The notes below the pieces were generated by a model, which was not told where the DNA came from, searched no databases, and saw only the letters and a program-made list of their open reading frames with translations. A stretch of DNA of 64,000 bases. Origin: CAKSFT01 sp045544615 (GTDB lineage Bacteria; Bacillota; Clostridia; UBA1381). This document shows, in pieces, positions 30,517-39,573 of this stretch (position 1 is its first letter; every line of letters begins with the position of its first letter). The stretch covers positions 124,001 to 188,000 of the forward strand of contig JAZPZI010000039.1 in assembly GCA_045544615.1 (NCBI GenBank). Direction: 5' to 3'. Made by a program: the position numbers and the translations under genes.

Positions 30517-32025
30517 ATGGCGACTCCGGCTATTGAATGTAAAGATATAAGAAAAGTATTTGGAACGGTTGTTGCAAATGACGATATAGATTTAACGGTA
30601 AATTATGGCGAAATTCTTGCTCTTCTGGGCGAAAACGGCTCGGGAAAGACCACATTGATGAATATGCTCTCAGGTCTTTATCATCCCGACGGCGGTCAGA
30701 TTTTCGTTGACGGTGAGGCTACCGTAATAAATTCCCCTGCCGATTCAGCAAAGCTCAAAATCGGTATGATTCATCAGCATTTTAAGCTGATTGATGTTTT
30801 CTCGGCACTCGATAACGTAGTGCTCGGAACGGGCAGAGGCGGCTCTAAAAAGGCAAAAGAAGAGGTACAGAAGATTTGTGATTCGTTCGGTCTTGCGGTT
30901 GAGCTTGATAAAAAGATTTACAATATGTCTGTCGGCGAAAAACAGAATGTTGAAATCTTAAAGGTTTTATACCGTGGCGCGAAAATCCTTATCCTGGACG
31001 AGCCTACTGCAGTTTTGACACCGCAGGAAATCAAGGTACTTTTTGATATATTGAGAAAGATGAGAGAAAACGGTTGTGCGATTATCATTATCACTCATAA
31101 GCTCAACGAGGTTATGGAGATAAGCGACCGTGTTACGATACTCAGAAAGGGTGCGAGTATCGACACCGTAATAACAAAGGAAACCGACGAGAAAAAGCTG
31201 ACCGAGCTTATGGTTGGCCATGCAGTTGATTTGAATATCGAGCGTCCGGAAGTTGCGGATACTCCAGAGCTTTTGAGGGTTATAAACCTCACAGTCAAAA
31301 AGGACGACGGAACAGTCGGCTTGAATGATGTTGAGTTTACCGTAAACAGCGGTGAAATTCTGGGCGTTGCAGGTGTTGCCGGAAGCGGTCAGAAAGAGCT
31401 TTGCGAAACCATCGCAGGACTTATGGGTGTTGAGAAGGGCGCAATCCTCTATAAAAAGGAAAATATCGTTGGTAAAAAGCCGAAAGAGATTATCGACCTC
31501 GGCATACAGATGAGCTTTGTCCCGGAGGACAGACTCGGTATGGGACTTGTTGCGTCAATGAGCGTTGCAGATAATATGATGCTCAAAAACTATAACGAAT
31601 CAAAGGGCGTATTTATCGAGAAATCGGGTGCAAGAAAGCTTGCGGACGAGTTGGTTGAGACACTTGAGATTAAAACACCGAGCATTGATACACCTGTTCG
31701 AATGCTCTCGGGCGGAAATGTTCAGAAGGTACTCCTGGGAAGAGAAATCTCGGCAGAGCCGAATCTTCTGATTACCGCATATCCGGTGCGTGGACTTGAT
31801 ATCAATTCGTCGTATATGATTTATGACCTTTTGAATCAGCAAAAGAAGAGAGGCGTTGCGGTAATCTTTATCGGCGAGGATCTTGACGTGCTTTTGCAGT
31901 TATCCGATAGAATTATGGTTTTGTGTCACGGTGAGGTTACAGGTATTGTTGATGCAAAATCGGTTACAAAAGAACAAATCGGTCTTATGATGACAGGAAA
32001 AACAGCCAAGGAGGTGGGAGTATGA
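30517..32025 (+). CDS. nucleoside ABC transporter ATP-binding protein (two ATPase domains)
   Basis: A 502-residue tandem ATPase, as in sugar and nucleoside importers. N-half: Walker A GENGSGKTT, signature MSVGEKQNVEIL, Walker B ILILDEPTAVLTPQE. C-half: degenerate Walker A GVAGSGQKEL, signature LSGGNVQKVLLGREI, and AYPVRGLDINSS in place of the usual Walker B. The second site is therefore probably weak, which is normal for the family. The ATG at 30517 is chosen: it lies six bases after GAGGTG, while the ATG at 30511 touches the RBS. The stop overlaps the next start (ATGA). Confidence 0.93.
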   Translation: MATPAIECKDIRKVFGTVVANDDIDLTVNYGEILALLGENGSGKTTLMNMLSGLYHPDGGQIFVDGEATVINSPADSAKLKIGMIHQHFKLIDVFSALDNVVLGTGRGGSKKAKEEVQKICDSFGLAVELDKKIYNMSVGEKQNVEILKVLYRGAKILILDEPTAVLTPQEIKVLFDILRKMRENGCAIIIITHKLNEVMEISDRVTILRKGASIDTVITKETDEKKLTELMVGHAVDLNIERPEVADTPELLRVINLTVKKDDGTVGLNDVEFTVNSGEILGVAGVAGSGQKELCETIAGLMGVEKGAILYKKENIVGKKPKEIIDLGIQMSFVPEDRLGMGLVASMSVADNMMLKNYNESKGVFIEKSGARKLADELVETLEIKTPSIDTPVRMLSGGNVQKVLLGREISAEPNLLITAYPVRGLDINSSYMIYDLLNQQKKRGVAVIFIGEDLDVLLQLSDRIMVLCHGEVTGIVDAKSVTKEQIGLMMTGKTAKEVGV

Positions 32026-33098
32026 TTTCAAAAAAGGAACCGTTGGTTCGTATAAGCAAAAGAACAGAGCTTTCTAACAACAAAATCTTTATGCTCCGCA
32101 TATTCTCGGTATTGCTTGCAATAATTGCGGGCGGATTCTTTATCCTGCTTATCGGACACAACCCGTTTGCGGTTTACGGAACAATTGTGAGCGGTGCGTT
32201 CAGAAGTGCAATGGCATTTCAGGGTACTGTAAAGATTATGATTCCGCTTCTGATTTCGGCACTCGGTGTAACATTGGCGTTCAAGATGCAGTTCTGGAAC
32301 ATCGGCGGTGAAGGACAGATTATAATGGGTGCGGTATTTGCATCATACTTTGCACTTTTCCACTCAAACCTTCCGCACTGGCTTTTGATAATCCTGATGA
32401 TACTGGCAGGTATTATCGGCGGCGGACTTTGGGGACTTATCCCGACATTCTTTAAGTGTAAGTTCGGGACAAACGAAACACTCTTTACATTGATGTTAAA
32501 CTACATCGCTTTGAATGTTATCATATTCTTAAGAGACGGTCCGTGGAGAGACCCGGCATCGAGTGGTTTCCCGAAAATCGCAAGATTTACACAGAACGCA
32601 CAGCTCGATAAGGTGTTTGGAATACATATGGGCTGGATAATCGGACTGATTCTGGTGGTGTTTGTATTTATCTACTTAAACTACACAAAGAAAGGCTATG
32701 AAATCAGTGTTGTCGGCGAGAGTAAAGCGACCGCAACATATGCCGGAATAAATGTAAACAAGGTAACATTGCTTACCATGTTTATAAGTGGCGGTATCTG
32801 CGGTCTGGCAGGTATGGTACAGGCTACAGGCTCGGATATGACACTTGCCGAGTCGGTTGCAGGCGGAGTCGGATTTACAGCGATTATTGTATCCTGGCTT
32901 GCACAGCTCAATGCTTTCGGAATCCTGATTGTATCATTCCTTTTCAGCGTGCTCGAGAAGGGCTCGTCGGTTATGCAGTCGACATACGGAATTTCGACCT
33001 ATTCGGCAGATGTTTTGCAAGGAATCATCCTCTTCTTTGTTTTAGGATGCGAATTCTTTATAAGATACAAATTTGTATTAAGAGGAGGGGTTAAATAA
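32022..33098 (+). CDS. nucleoside ABC transporter permease 1
   Basis: A 358-residue membrane protein of the BPD_transp_2 (LivH/RbsC-like) type with about nine helices. Hallmarks are FWNIGGEGQIIMGAVFASYF, KCKFGTNETLFTLMLNYIALN and GYEISVVGESKATATYAGIN. It corresponds to NupP-type permeases. Four-base overlap with the ATPase gene and one-base overlap (TAATG) with the next permease show tight translational coupling. Confidence 0.92.
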   Translation: MISKKEPLVRISKRTELSNNKIFMLRIFSVLLAIIAGGFFILLIGHNPFAVYGTIVSGAFRSAMAFQGTVKIMIPLLISALGVTLAFKMQFWNIGGEGQIIMGAVFASYFALFHSNLPHWLLIILMILAGIIGGGLWGLIPTFFKCKFGTNETLFTLMLNYIALNVIIFLRDGPWRDPASSGFPKIARFTQNAQLDKVFGIHMGWIIGLILVVFVFIYLNYTKKGYEISVVGESKATATYAGINVNKVTLLTMFISGGICGLAGMVQATGSDMTLAESVAGGVGFTAIIVSWLAQLNAFGILIVSFLFSVLEKGSSVMQSTYGISTYSADVLQGIILFFVLGCEFFIRYKFVLRGGVK

Positions 33099-34066
33099 TG
33101 GGTATGTTTATAAAATTCATTGTGGCGGCAATCTTAGCCGGAACTCCGATTCTTTTTGGTATTCTCGGTGAGATTATGAACGAAAAATCGGGGCACTTAA
33201 ACCTCGGTGTTGAGGGTATGATGGCACTTGGCGCCTGCGGTGGATTTGTTGCCGGATACTTCTTCGATAACCTTGCAGTTGCGCTGATTGCGGCATTTAT
33301 TGCCGGAATGCTTGGTGCACTTATCTATGCATTCCTGACCGTTACTATGATGGCAAACCAGAATGTAACAGGTCTTACACTCACGATATTCGGTATCGGT
33401 CTTTCGAACTTTGTCGGTGAGTGTGTAAGAAGCTTTGCAAAGACAAACCTCGGAACAGATTCACTAAAGCTTCCTGCGAATGTCACTGCACAGCTTGCGA
33501 ATATCAATATCCCGGGGCTTAGTGACATCCCGGTTGTAGGTGAGCTTTTGTTCTCATTTAACCCGTATGTTTACCTTGGTATTGCGATTGCGATTGTTCT
33601 TGCAATCTACTATAATTTCACCAAGGTCGGATTGTCTGTTCGTGCTATCGGTGAGAATCCGGGTGCGGCAGATGCGGCAGGCGTTAATATCATCAGACTG
33701 AAGTATATCAACCTTTTAATCGGTGGTGGTATCTGCGGTATCGGCGGTTCATACTGCTCGATGATTACCTGCGGTGGCGTATGGCTTCCTGACAGCGTAA
33801 ACGGTATGGGTTGGATTGCGGTTGCACTTGTTATTTTCTCGACATGGAAGCCGTCAAAAGCTATACTCGGTGCATTTATCTTCGGTGCATTCAGCATTTT
33901 GAAATACTATGTGCCAAAGAACATAATCACTATCCCGAATGCAATATATGATATGTTGCCGTTCCTTTTGACAGCGATAATTCTTGTTGTTACATCAATA
34001 AGACAGTCAAGAGAAAATGCACAGCCGGCATCGTGCGGATTGAATTATTTCAGAGAAGAAAGATAA
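33098..34066 (+). CDS. nucleoside ABC transporter permease 2
   Basis: A 322-residue permease paralogous to the preceding one (NupQ-like). It shows GEIMNEKSGHLNLGVEGMMA, VTGLTLTIFGIGLSNFVGE and GLSVRAIGENPGAADAAGVN. It completes the set of binding protein, ATPase and two permeases. No terminator directly follows; a family A element and a hairpin occupy the next 200 bases. Confidence 0.92.
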   Translation: MGMFIKFIVAAILAGTPILFGILGEIMNEKSGHLNLGVEGMMALGACGGFVAGYFFDNLAVALIAAFIAGMLGALIYAFLTVTMMANQNVTGLTLTIFGIGLSNFVGECVRSFAKTNLGTDSLKLPANVTAQLANINIPGLSDIPVVGELLFSFNPYVYLGIAIAIVLAIYYNFTKVGLSVRAIGENPGAADAAGVNIIRLKYINLLIGGGICGIGGSYCSMITCGGVWLPDSVNGMGWIAVALVIFSTWKPSKAILGAFIFGAFSILKYYVPKNIITIPNAIYDMLPFLLTAIILVVTSIRQSRENAQPASCGLNYFREER

Positions 34067-34069
34067 AAT

Positions 34070-34221
34070 GGTGATGTAAAAAACTCCGGAACGCAAGAAA
34101 AGTTAAACTTTTCTTGCTATCAACAAACGTCGCCGCTCGGCGTACCCCTGTGCGCCGTCGGGTAACCCAAAGCTGAAGCTTTAGCTCAGTTTGTTAATTC
34201 CAAAGCTTTTTTCCTATCCCC
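34070..34221 (+). repeat. family A hairpin element, copy 2
   Basis: About 152 bp with the same order of parts as the copy at 7880: CAAGAAAAG/CTTTTCTTG, AACAAACG...AGTTTGTT enclosing CGGCGTAC-ccct-GTGCGCCG, and CAAAGCT/AGCTTTA. The right end is ATCCCC. Arms of the central stem differ from copy 1 by a change that keeps pairing (G-U wobble). Confidence 0.8.
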
Positions 34222-34226
34222 ACAAA

Positions 34227-34262
34227 AAGCAGAGGCTGATTAAAAAGTCAGCCTCTTTTTTA
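34227..34262 (+). terminator. terminator attached to family A copy 2
   Basis: AGAGGCTGA-ttaaaaag-TCAGCCTCTTTTTT. It probably ends the nucleoside transporter transcript. Confidence 0.8.
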
Positions 34263-34272
34263 GAGGTTATAT

Positions 34273-35208
34273 ATGAAGAACGATTTTAAATATTCCGATG
34301 ACAATAAAAGATACCATACCTGGAACTATCACTTGAGGCATAAATATGGCTCCAAGGTGTTCAAGGTTTCGCTAAATGGTGGATTTACCTGCCCGAATAT
34401 TGACGGGACAAAGGGTGTGGGCGGTTGCACATACTGCTCAGCGCTTGGTAGCGGTGATTTTGCAGGAAATCCGCAAAAGGGGATAATAGAGCAGTTCCAT
34501 GAGGTAAAGGAAAAGCTCCATATCAAATGGCCCGAGGCAAAATATATTGCATATTTTCAGGCAAATACCAACACCTATGCAAGCGTTGAGACTTTGAGGG
34601 AAAAGTTCGAGCCGGTGCTTGGCGAGGAGAATGTGGTGGGATTGAGCATTGCAACCCGTGCCGACTGCCTTGCCGATGATGTGGTGGAATATCTTGCAGA
34701 ACTTAACAAAAAAACCGATTTGATAGTGGAGCTCGGCTTGCAGTCGGTATTTGATGAAACGGGTGAGCGGATAAACCGTTGCCATAGCTATGCCGAATTT
34801 TTAGATGGGTATAATAAGCTGCGGGAAAAGGGAATTGATGTCTGTGTGCACCTGATAGTCGGACTCCCGGGTGAGACTCCCGAGATGATGATGGAGAGTG
34901 CAAGGCGGGTGGCAGAGCTTTCGCCGCATAGTATAAAACTGCATCTTTTGCATATTTTAAAGGGTACACAGATTGCAGAAGAGTACAATCGTGGCGAGTT
35001 TGGGGTACTGGAGCTTGACGAGTATGTGAAAATCATAGTCGATATTTTAGAAATCCTCCCCGAGGATATTGTAATTCAGCGACTGACCGGCGATGGCGGT
35101 AAGGATGACCTGATCGCACCGCTATGGAGCCTGAAAAAATTTGTGGTTTTAGATGAGATTGACAAGGAAATGGTAAAAAGAGATTGTTACCAGGGCTATA
35201 AATTGTAA
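34273..35208 (+). CDS. mnmL: TIGR01212-type radical SAM protein, MnmL (YtqA family)
   Basis: A 311-residue radical SAM enzyme. The cluster motif is CPNIDGTKGVGGCTYC (the wider-spaced C-x12-C-x2-C form of this family). GLPGETPEMMMESAR, SIKLHLLHILKGTQIA and ERINRCHSY are also typical. As I recall, the B. subtilis member YtqA has been linked with YtqB (MnmM) in making 5-methylaminomethyl-uridine at tRNA position 34. MnmM is encoded at 26369, so both are present but unlinked here. RBS AGAGGT, ATG at 34273; the next promoter lies just after the stop. Confidence 0.83.
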   Translation: MKNDFKYSDDNKRYHTWNYHLRHKYGSKVFKVSLNGGFTCPNIDGTKGVGGCTYCSALGSGDFAGNPQKGIIEQFHEVKEKLHIKWPEAKYIAYFQANTNTYASVETLREKFEPVLGEENVVGLSIATRADCLADDVVEYLAELNKKTDLIVELGLQSVFDETGERINRCHSYAEFLDGYNKLREKGIDVCVHLIVGLPGETPEMMMESARRVAELSPHSIKLHLLHILKGTQIAEEYNRGEFGVLELDEYVKIIVDILEILPEDIVIQRLTGDGGKDDLIAPLWSLKKFVVLDEIDKEMVKRDCYQGYKL

Positions 35209-35224
35209 TTTTTTTCAAAAAAGC

Positions 35225-35253
35225 TTGTCTTATAACTCAAGATATGGTACAAT
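35225..35253 (+). promoter_or_regulatory. promoter of the acyl-CoA synthetase gene
   Basis: -35 TTGTCT (35225-35230), 17-base spacer, -10 TACAAT (35248-35253). Confidence 0.7.
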
Positions 35254-35300
35254 AGTCGTAGGTGTAAAATCTTAAATAAAATTTGAGAGGACGGATTTTT

Positions 35301-36938
35301 ATGGGTAAGGTTATTCCTGATCAGTTTGTGGAAAGAGCATACATGGAGAACTTAAAGGAACTCACAGAGTATGCCGGAAAAGAATACGGAAAAAAGATAG
35401 CTTTTCGCTACAGAACAGCAGGTGACGAGATTGCCGACATTTCCTTCTTGCAGTTTAGCGAGGATGTTGTGGCACTCGGTGAATATTTCCTCAAAAAGGG
35501 ATTAAAAGACGGTGCAAAGATTGCACTTTTAGGCGAAAACAGTTATGAATGGATTGTTACATATTTCGCTTGTGTAAACAGCGGAAATGTTATAGTCCCG
35601 ATTGATAAAGAGTTAAAGGTACCCGAGATTGCAACAATCTTAAACGGCAGCGAAAGTGTAGTTTTGATTCATTCAAAGGCAAAGACTGATGTGGTTGAAG
35701 GATTGAAGGAACTCGGAGTATTTACAAAGGAATTCATCTGTATGGATGACTTCGGCACAATCCTTGCAGAAGGTAAGGCGATTGTTGGCTCAGGCTCGGG
35801 CGAGTATGGTGCGGTTGAAATCGACCGTGAAAAGATGTGTGCACTCATCTATACATCGGGTACAACAGGCGACCCGAAGGGTGTAATGCTATCGCACAAG
35901 AACCTTGCAAGTGATGCTTATCTTGCAATGTCATGTATGATTATCCCTGATGTTACAGTATGTATCCTGCCACTTAACCACACATTCGGTTTTATGGCAA
36001 GTGTTATCTGTCAGATTTGGATGGGTCATACCGTATTTATCAACAACAGCTTAAAGACAATCTTAAAGGACATCCAGACTGCAAAGCCGGGACATATCTC
36101 TATGGTTCCGCTCTTTGTTGAAAACTTCTACAAGAATATCTGGAAGGCAGTTGAAAAGAAGGGTAAGACCAAGGCGTTTAAGGCTTTGATTAAGGTGAGC
36201 AATGGTCTTCGTGCTTGCGGAATTGATATGAGAAGAAAGTTCTTCAAGTCGGTACTCGATAACTTCGGCGGCAACCTTGAGATGCTTATCTCGGGTGGTG
36301 CACCGATTTCGGACGAATACATGAAGGGCTTTGAGGATTTGGGTGTTACAATTATTAACGGCTACGGAATTACCGAGTGTTCGCCGATTGTTGCCCTAAA
36401 CCGTAACAATAACATCAAGTTCGGCACGGTTGGTAATGCAATCCCGACAGTTGAGCTAAAGATTGAAAACCCTGATGCTGACGGCGAAGGCGAAATCTGC
36501 GTAAAGGGCGATATCGTAATGATGGGTTACTACAATAAGCCTGAAGAAACCGAAAAGGTTCTAAAGGATGGATGGTTCAATACAGGCGATATCGGTAAGA
36601 TTGAGGACGGATTCCTCTCAATCACAGGCAGAAAGAAGAATATCATCATTCTTGACAACGGTAAGAATGTATATCCTGAAGAAATCGAAACCCTGATTTC
36701 ATTTGTTGAAAATGTTACCGAGGTTGTAGTTTATCAGGAGGACAACATGATTGTTGCCGAAATCTACACCGATGCAGAAGAAAATCTTGATGCGGTGAAG
36801 GAGCAGATTAAGGCAGGCGTTATGGCGGTTAACCAGAACCTTGCAGGATATAAGCAGGTTAAGAAGATTAAGTTCCGTGACACCGAGTTTGTAAAGACTA
36901 CAACAAAGAAGATTAAGCGTTCAGAAATCAAGCACTGA
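35301..36938 (+). CDS. AMP-forming acyl-CoA synthetase (long-chain fatty acid-CoA ligase type)
   Basis: Activates a carboxylic acid through an acyl-adenylate. The 545-residue enzyme has the ATP loop YTSGTTGDPKGVMLSHKNL (about 190-208), INGYGITECSP, GWFNTGDIGKIEDGFLSITG, and RKKNIIILDNGKNVYPEEIE; the catalytic lysine lies near the end (TTTKKIKRSEI). The pattern and the ending are those of FadD-like enzymes of anaerobes. The substrate is not known. The ATG at 35301 follows GAGAGG by ten bases. A stand-alone gene with its own promoter and terminator. Confidence 0.88.
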   Translation: MGKVIPDQFVERAYMENLKELTEYAGKEYGKKIAFRYRTAGDEIADISFLQFSEDVVALGEYFLKKGLKDGAKIALLGENSYEWIVTYFACVNSGNVIVPIDKELKVPEIATILNGSESVVLIHSKAKTDVVEGLKELGVFTKEFICMDDFGTILAEGKAIVGSGSGEYGAVEIDREKMCALIYTSGTTGDPKGVMLSHKNLASDAYLAMSCMIIPDVTVCILPLNHTFGFMASVICQIWMGHTVFINNSLKTILKDIQTAKPGHISMVPLFVENFYKNIWKAVEKKGKTKAFKALIKVSNGLRACGIDMRRKFFKSVLDNFGGNLEMLISGGAPISDEYMKGFEDLGVTIINGYGITECSPIVALNRNNNIKFGTVGNAIPTVELKIENPDADGEGEICVKGDIVMMGYYNKPEETEKVLKDGWFNTGDIGKIEDGFLSITGRKKNIIILDNGKNVYPEEIETLISFVENVTEVVVYQEDNMIVAEIYTDAEENLDAVKEQIKAGVMAVNQNLAGYKQVKKIKFRDTEFVKTTTKKIKRSEIKH

Positions 36939-36963
36939 TAAAGGTTGCTAAAAGAATTGGGAA

Positions 36964-36997
36964 AAAAGAAGAAATTCTATGGAATTTCTTCTTTTTT
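36964..36997 (+). terminator. intrinsic terminator
   Basis: AAAGAAGAAATTC-tat-GGAATTTCTTCTTTTTT after the acyl-CoA synthetase gene. Confidence 0.85.
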
Positions 36998-37008
36998 GTG
37001 TTGTTTTG

Positions 37009-37094
37009 TTGTAGAAGGAGGGGCTTGCTCCTCCCGTTTTCCTATTCCCTAAAAAGCAGAGGCTGTTTAAACTTTAAACAGCCTCTTTTTGATG
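37009..37094 (+). repeat. GTAG-type hairpin joined to a partial family A 3' end, with terminator
   Basis: Starts with TGTAGAAGGAGGGGCTTGCT, whose GGAGGGG/CTCCTCCC arms fold. Then TTTTCCTATTCCCTAAAAAG matches the right end of family A, and the attached hairpin AGAGGCTGTTTAAA/TTTAAACAGCCTCTTTTT (37058-37090) acts as terminator. The rest of the family A element is missing. Confidence 0.65.
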
Positions 37095-37145
37095 CATAGA
37101 GAGAGATTTTTTTAAATATACATACCTTTGAGAGGGTGTGTTTTT

Positions 37146-37718
37146 ATGAACTATATATGGCCGGGGCTTATCCTGGTTTCGCTGGTTTTTGCGTGTTTAA
37201 ACGGCAGAGTTGACGAAACGGTATCGGCACTTTTTTCGGGTGCAGAAAACTCGGTGAGTGCAGTGCTTGCGATGGCGGGTATCTTTGCATTTTGGTCGGG
37301 GATCTTGAAGGTCTCGGGAAAAAGTGGATTTTCGGGGATTATATCAAAGCTTATAAGCCCGGTAATTACGCTGGTTTTCCCAAAACTCAAAAAGGGCGGA
37401 AAGGCACGGGAATATATCACGATGAACATTGTTGCAAACCTCATGGGAATGGGGAATGCCGCAACACCTGCCGGGATTTCTGCAATGTCCGAGCTTGACA
37501 AATTAAACGGCAATTCATGTCACATCAGCGACGAGATGTGCCTTTTTGTGGTGATGAATACAGCATCAATTCAGCTTATCCCGACGACAATTCTGTCGCT
37601 TCGTGCAGGTGCGGCAAACCCCGGCGAGGTTATTGTGCCGATATGGATTGCATCGGGGATTGCACTTGTCTCGGCACTAATTATGATGCGGATTATAATA
37701 GGGAGGAAGAACCGGTGA
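37146..37718 (+). CDS. spmA: spore maturation protein A
   Basis: SpmA and SpmB are membrane proteins needed for proper dehydration of the spore core. The 190-residue protein has nucleoside-transporter-like Gate segments and the family motif MNIVANLMGMGNAATPAGISAMSEL (positions about 95-119, here split). It ends with a membrane helix and GRKNR. The ATG at 37146 starts the conserved MNYIWPGLI; earlier in-frame codons lie in the leader. The stop overlaps the spmB start by three bases. Confidence 0.93.
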   Translation: MNYIWPGLILVSLVFACLNGRVDETVSALFSGAENSVSAVLAMAGIFAFWSGILKVSGKSGFSGIISKLISPVITLVFPKLKKGGKAREYITMNIVANLMGMGNAATPAGISAMSELDKLNGNSCHISDEMCLFVVMNTASIQLIPTTILSLRAGAANPGEVIVPIWIASGIALVSALIMMRIIIGRKNR

Positions 37719-38221
37719 GTTATGTAATTCCTCTGTTTATTGCGACAATTATTATATACTCGCTTTCGAAAAAATCGCCCATTTACGAGAGCTTTATACT
37801 TGGTGCAAAAGAGGGAGTCGGGACTCTTGCCGACATCTTCCCGGCACTTTTGGGGATAATGGTTTCGGTATCAATGCTCCGTGCATCGGGTGCACTTGAT
37901 GCTCTTTTGGGGCTCTTGTCGCCTGTCCTTGATAAAATCGGGATTGCCGAGGATGTGCTTTTACTCGGACTTATGCGACCGATATCGGGTAGCGGTTCGA
38001 TTGGGATATTATCGGAAATACTCAACATTCACGGCCCTGACAGCTTCTCCGGGCGACTTGCCTCGGTGATGATGGGCTCGACCGAAACCACTTTTTACAC
38101 GCTTACGGTATACTTTGCCAAAACCAAGGTAAAATATACAAAAAGGGTAATTCCTGCAGCGGTTTTTGGCGATATTGTAGGACTTTTGGCAAGCTTTTTT
38201 GTATGTAAGATATTTTTTTAA
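37715..38221 (+). CDS. spmB: spore maturation protein B
   Basis: Partner of SpmA. The start is GTG at 37715, overlapping the spmA stop (GTGA), with GGGAGGAAG upstream. The 168-residue product begins MSYVIPLFIATIIIYSLSKK and contains PALLGIMVSVSMLRASG and MRPISGSGSIGILSEI, with the conserved FSGRLASVMMGSTETTFYTL (split here by position, about 115-135). About four membrane segments. It is strong evidence for an endospore former. Confidence 0.93.
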   Translation: MSYVIPLFIATIIIYSLSKKSPIYESFILGAKEGVGTLADIFPALLGIMVSVSMLRASGALDALLGLLSPVLDKIGIAEDVLLLGLMRPISGSGSIGILSEILNIHGPDSFSGRLASVMMGSTETTFYTLTVYFAKTKVKYTKRVIPAAVFGDIVGLLASFFVCKIFF

Positions 38222-38250
38222 CAAATTTTTTATAAATTAGCAAAAATGCC

Positions 38251-38279
38251 TTGAAAAAAACTTTCATTTGGGGTAAAAT
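38251..38279 (+). promoter_or_regulatory. promoter of pgk-tpiA-gpmI
   Basis: -35 TTGAAA (38251-38256), 17-base spacer, -10 TAAAAT (38274-38279). Confidence 0.75.
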
Positions 38280-38350
38280 ATAGATAATGGGGTATAAAGG
38301 GTATAAATCCCGGTGCCTAAACAAAAATTAATCATAAGAGGTGTTTTATA

Positions 38351-39547
38351 ATGTTAAACAAAAAAAGCGTTGAAGACATTCAGGTAAAGGGCAAAAAGGT
38401 GCTTGTAAGATGTGATTTCAATGTTCCATTGGATGAGAACAGAAACATCACAGACGAAACACGTATCGACGGTGCTTTGCCTACAATCAAGTATCTTATA
38501 GATAACGGAGCAAAGGTTATCCTCTGCTCACATATGGGTAAGCCAAAGGGCGAGCCAAAGCCGGAGCTTTCACTTGCACCTGTTGCAAAGAAGCTTTCAG
38601 AAAAGCTTGGTAAGGATGTAATCTTTGCAGCTGACGATACAGTTGTTGGCGACAATGCAAAGAAGGCTGTTGCAGAGATGGCAGAGGGCGACGTTGTTCT
38701 TTTGGAAAACACACGTTACAGAAAAGAAGAAACAAAGAATGTTGAAGAATTCAGCAAGGAGCTTGCATCATTGGCAGACTTGTTCGTAAACGATGCCTTC
38801 GGTACAGCTCACAGAGCTCACTGCTCAAACGTTGGTGTTACTGAATTCTTGGATACTGCAGCTGCAGGTTATCTCATCCAGAAGGAAATCGAATTCCTGG
38901 GTAATGCAGTAAACAATCCTGTAAGACCTTGCGTTGCAATCCTTGGCGGTTCAAAGGTATCATCAAAGATTTCTGTTATCAATAACCTCCTTGAGAAGGT
39001 TGATACATTGATCATCGGCGGTGGTATGGCATACACATTCATGAAGGCTATGGGACATGAAGTTGGTGACTCACTTCTCGAGGCTGACTACATCGAATAT
39101 GCAAAGGAAATGATGGACAAGGCTGAAAAGAAGGGCGTTAAGCTCTTGATCCCTGTTGATACAGTTGTTGCTAAGGAATTTTCTAACGATGCAGAGTATA
39201 AGACAGTTGGCTTGGGCGGTATCGAAGCAGGCTGGCAGGGTCTTGACATCGGCGAAAAGACAATCGCTCTTTACAAGGAAGCAATCGCTGATGCAAAGAC
39301 AGTTGTTTGGAACGGACCTATGGGCGTATTCGAAATGTCAAACTTTGCAAAGGGTACAAATGCAATCGCAGACGCTTTGTCAAAGATCGATGCTGTTACA
39401 ATCATCGGCGGCGGCGACAGTGTTGCAGCTGTTAACCAGGCAGGTCTTGGTGACAAGATGAGCCACATCTCAACAGGCGGCGGTGCATCACTTGAGTTCT
39501 TGGAAGGCAAGGATTTGCCGGGTATCGTAGCATTGAACGACAAATAA
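38351..39547 (+). CDS. pgk: phosphoglycerate kinase
   Basis: Transfers phosphate from 1,3-bisphosphoglycerate to ADP in glycolysis. The 398-residue protein has the normal length and motifs: VLVRCDFNVPLDE, SHMGKPKGEPKPE, NDAFGTAHRAHCS, ILGGSKVSSKI and the C-terminal GGGDSVAAV and STGGGASLEFLEG. RBS AGAGG, ATG at 38351. First gene of a glycolytic operon; gap is not adjacent. Strong codon bias fits high expression. Confidence 0.97.
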   Translation: MLNKKSVEDIQVKGKKVLVRCDFNVPLDENRNITDETRIDGALPTIKYLIDNGAKVILCSHMGKPKGEPKPELSLAPVAKKLSEKLGKDVIFAADDTVVGDNAKKAVAEMAEGDVVLLENTRYRKEETKNVEEFSKELASLADLFVNDAFGTAHRAHCSNVGVTEFLDTAAAGYLIQKEIEFLGNAVNNPVRPCVAILGGSKVSSKISVINNLLEKVDTLIIGGGMAYTFMKAMGHEVGDSLLEADYIEYAKEMMDKAEKKGVKLLIPVDTVVAKEFSNDAEYKTVGLGGIEAGWQGLDIGEKTIALYKEAIADAKTVVWNGPMGVFEMSNFAKGTNAIADALSKIDAVTIIGGGDSVAAVNQAGLGDKMSHISTGGGASLEFLEGKDLPGIVALNDK

Positions 39548-39573
39548 TATAAATTTTTAAGGAGAAAATTAAG

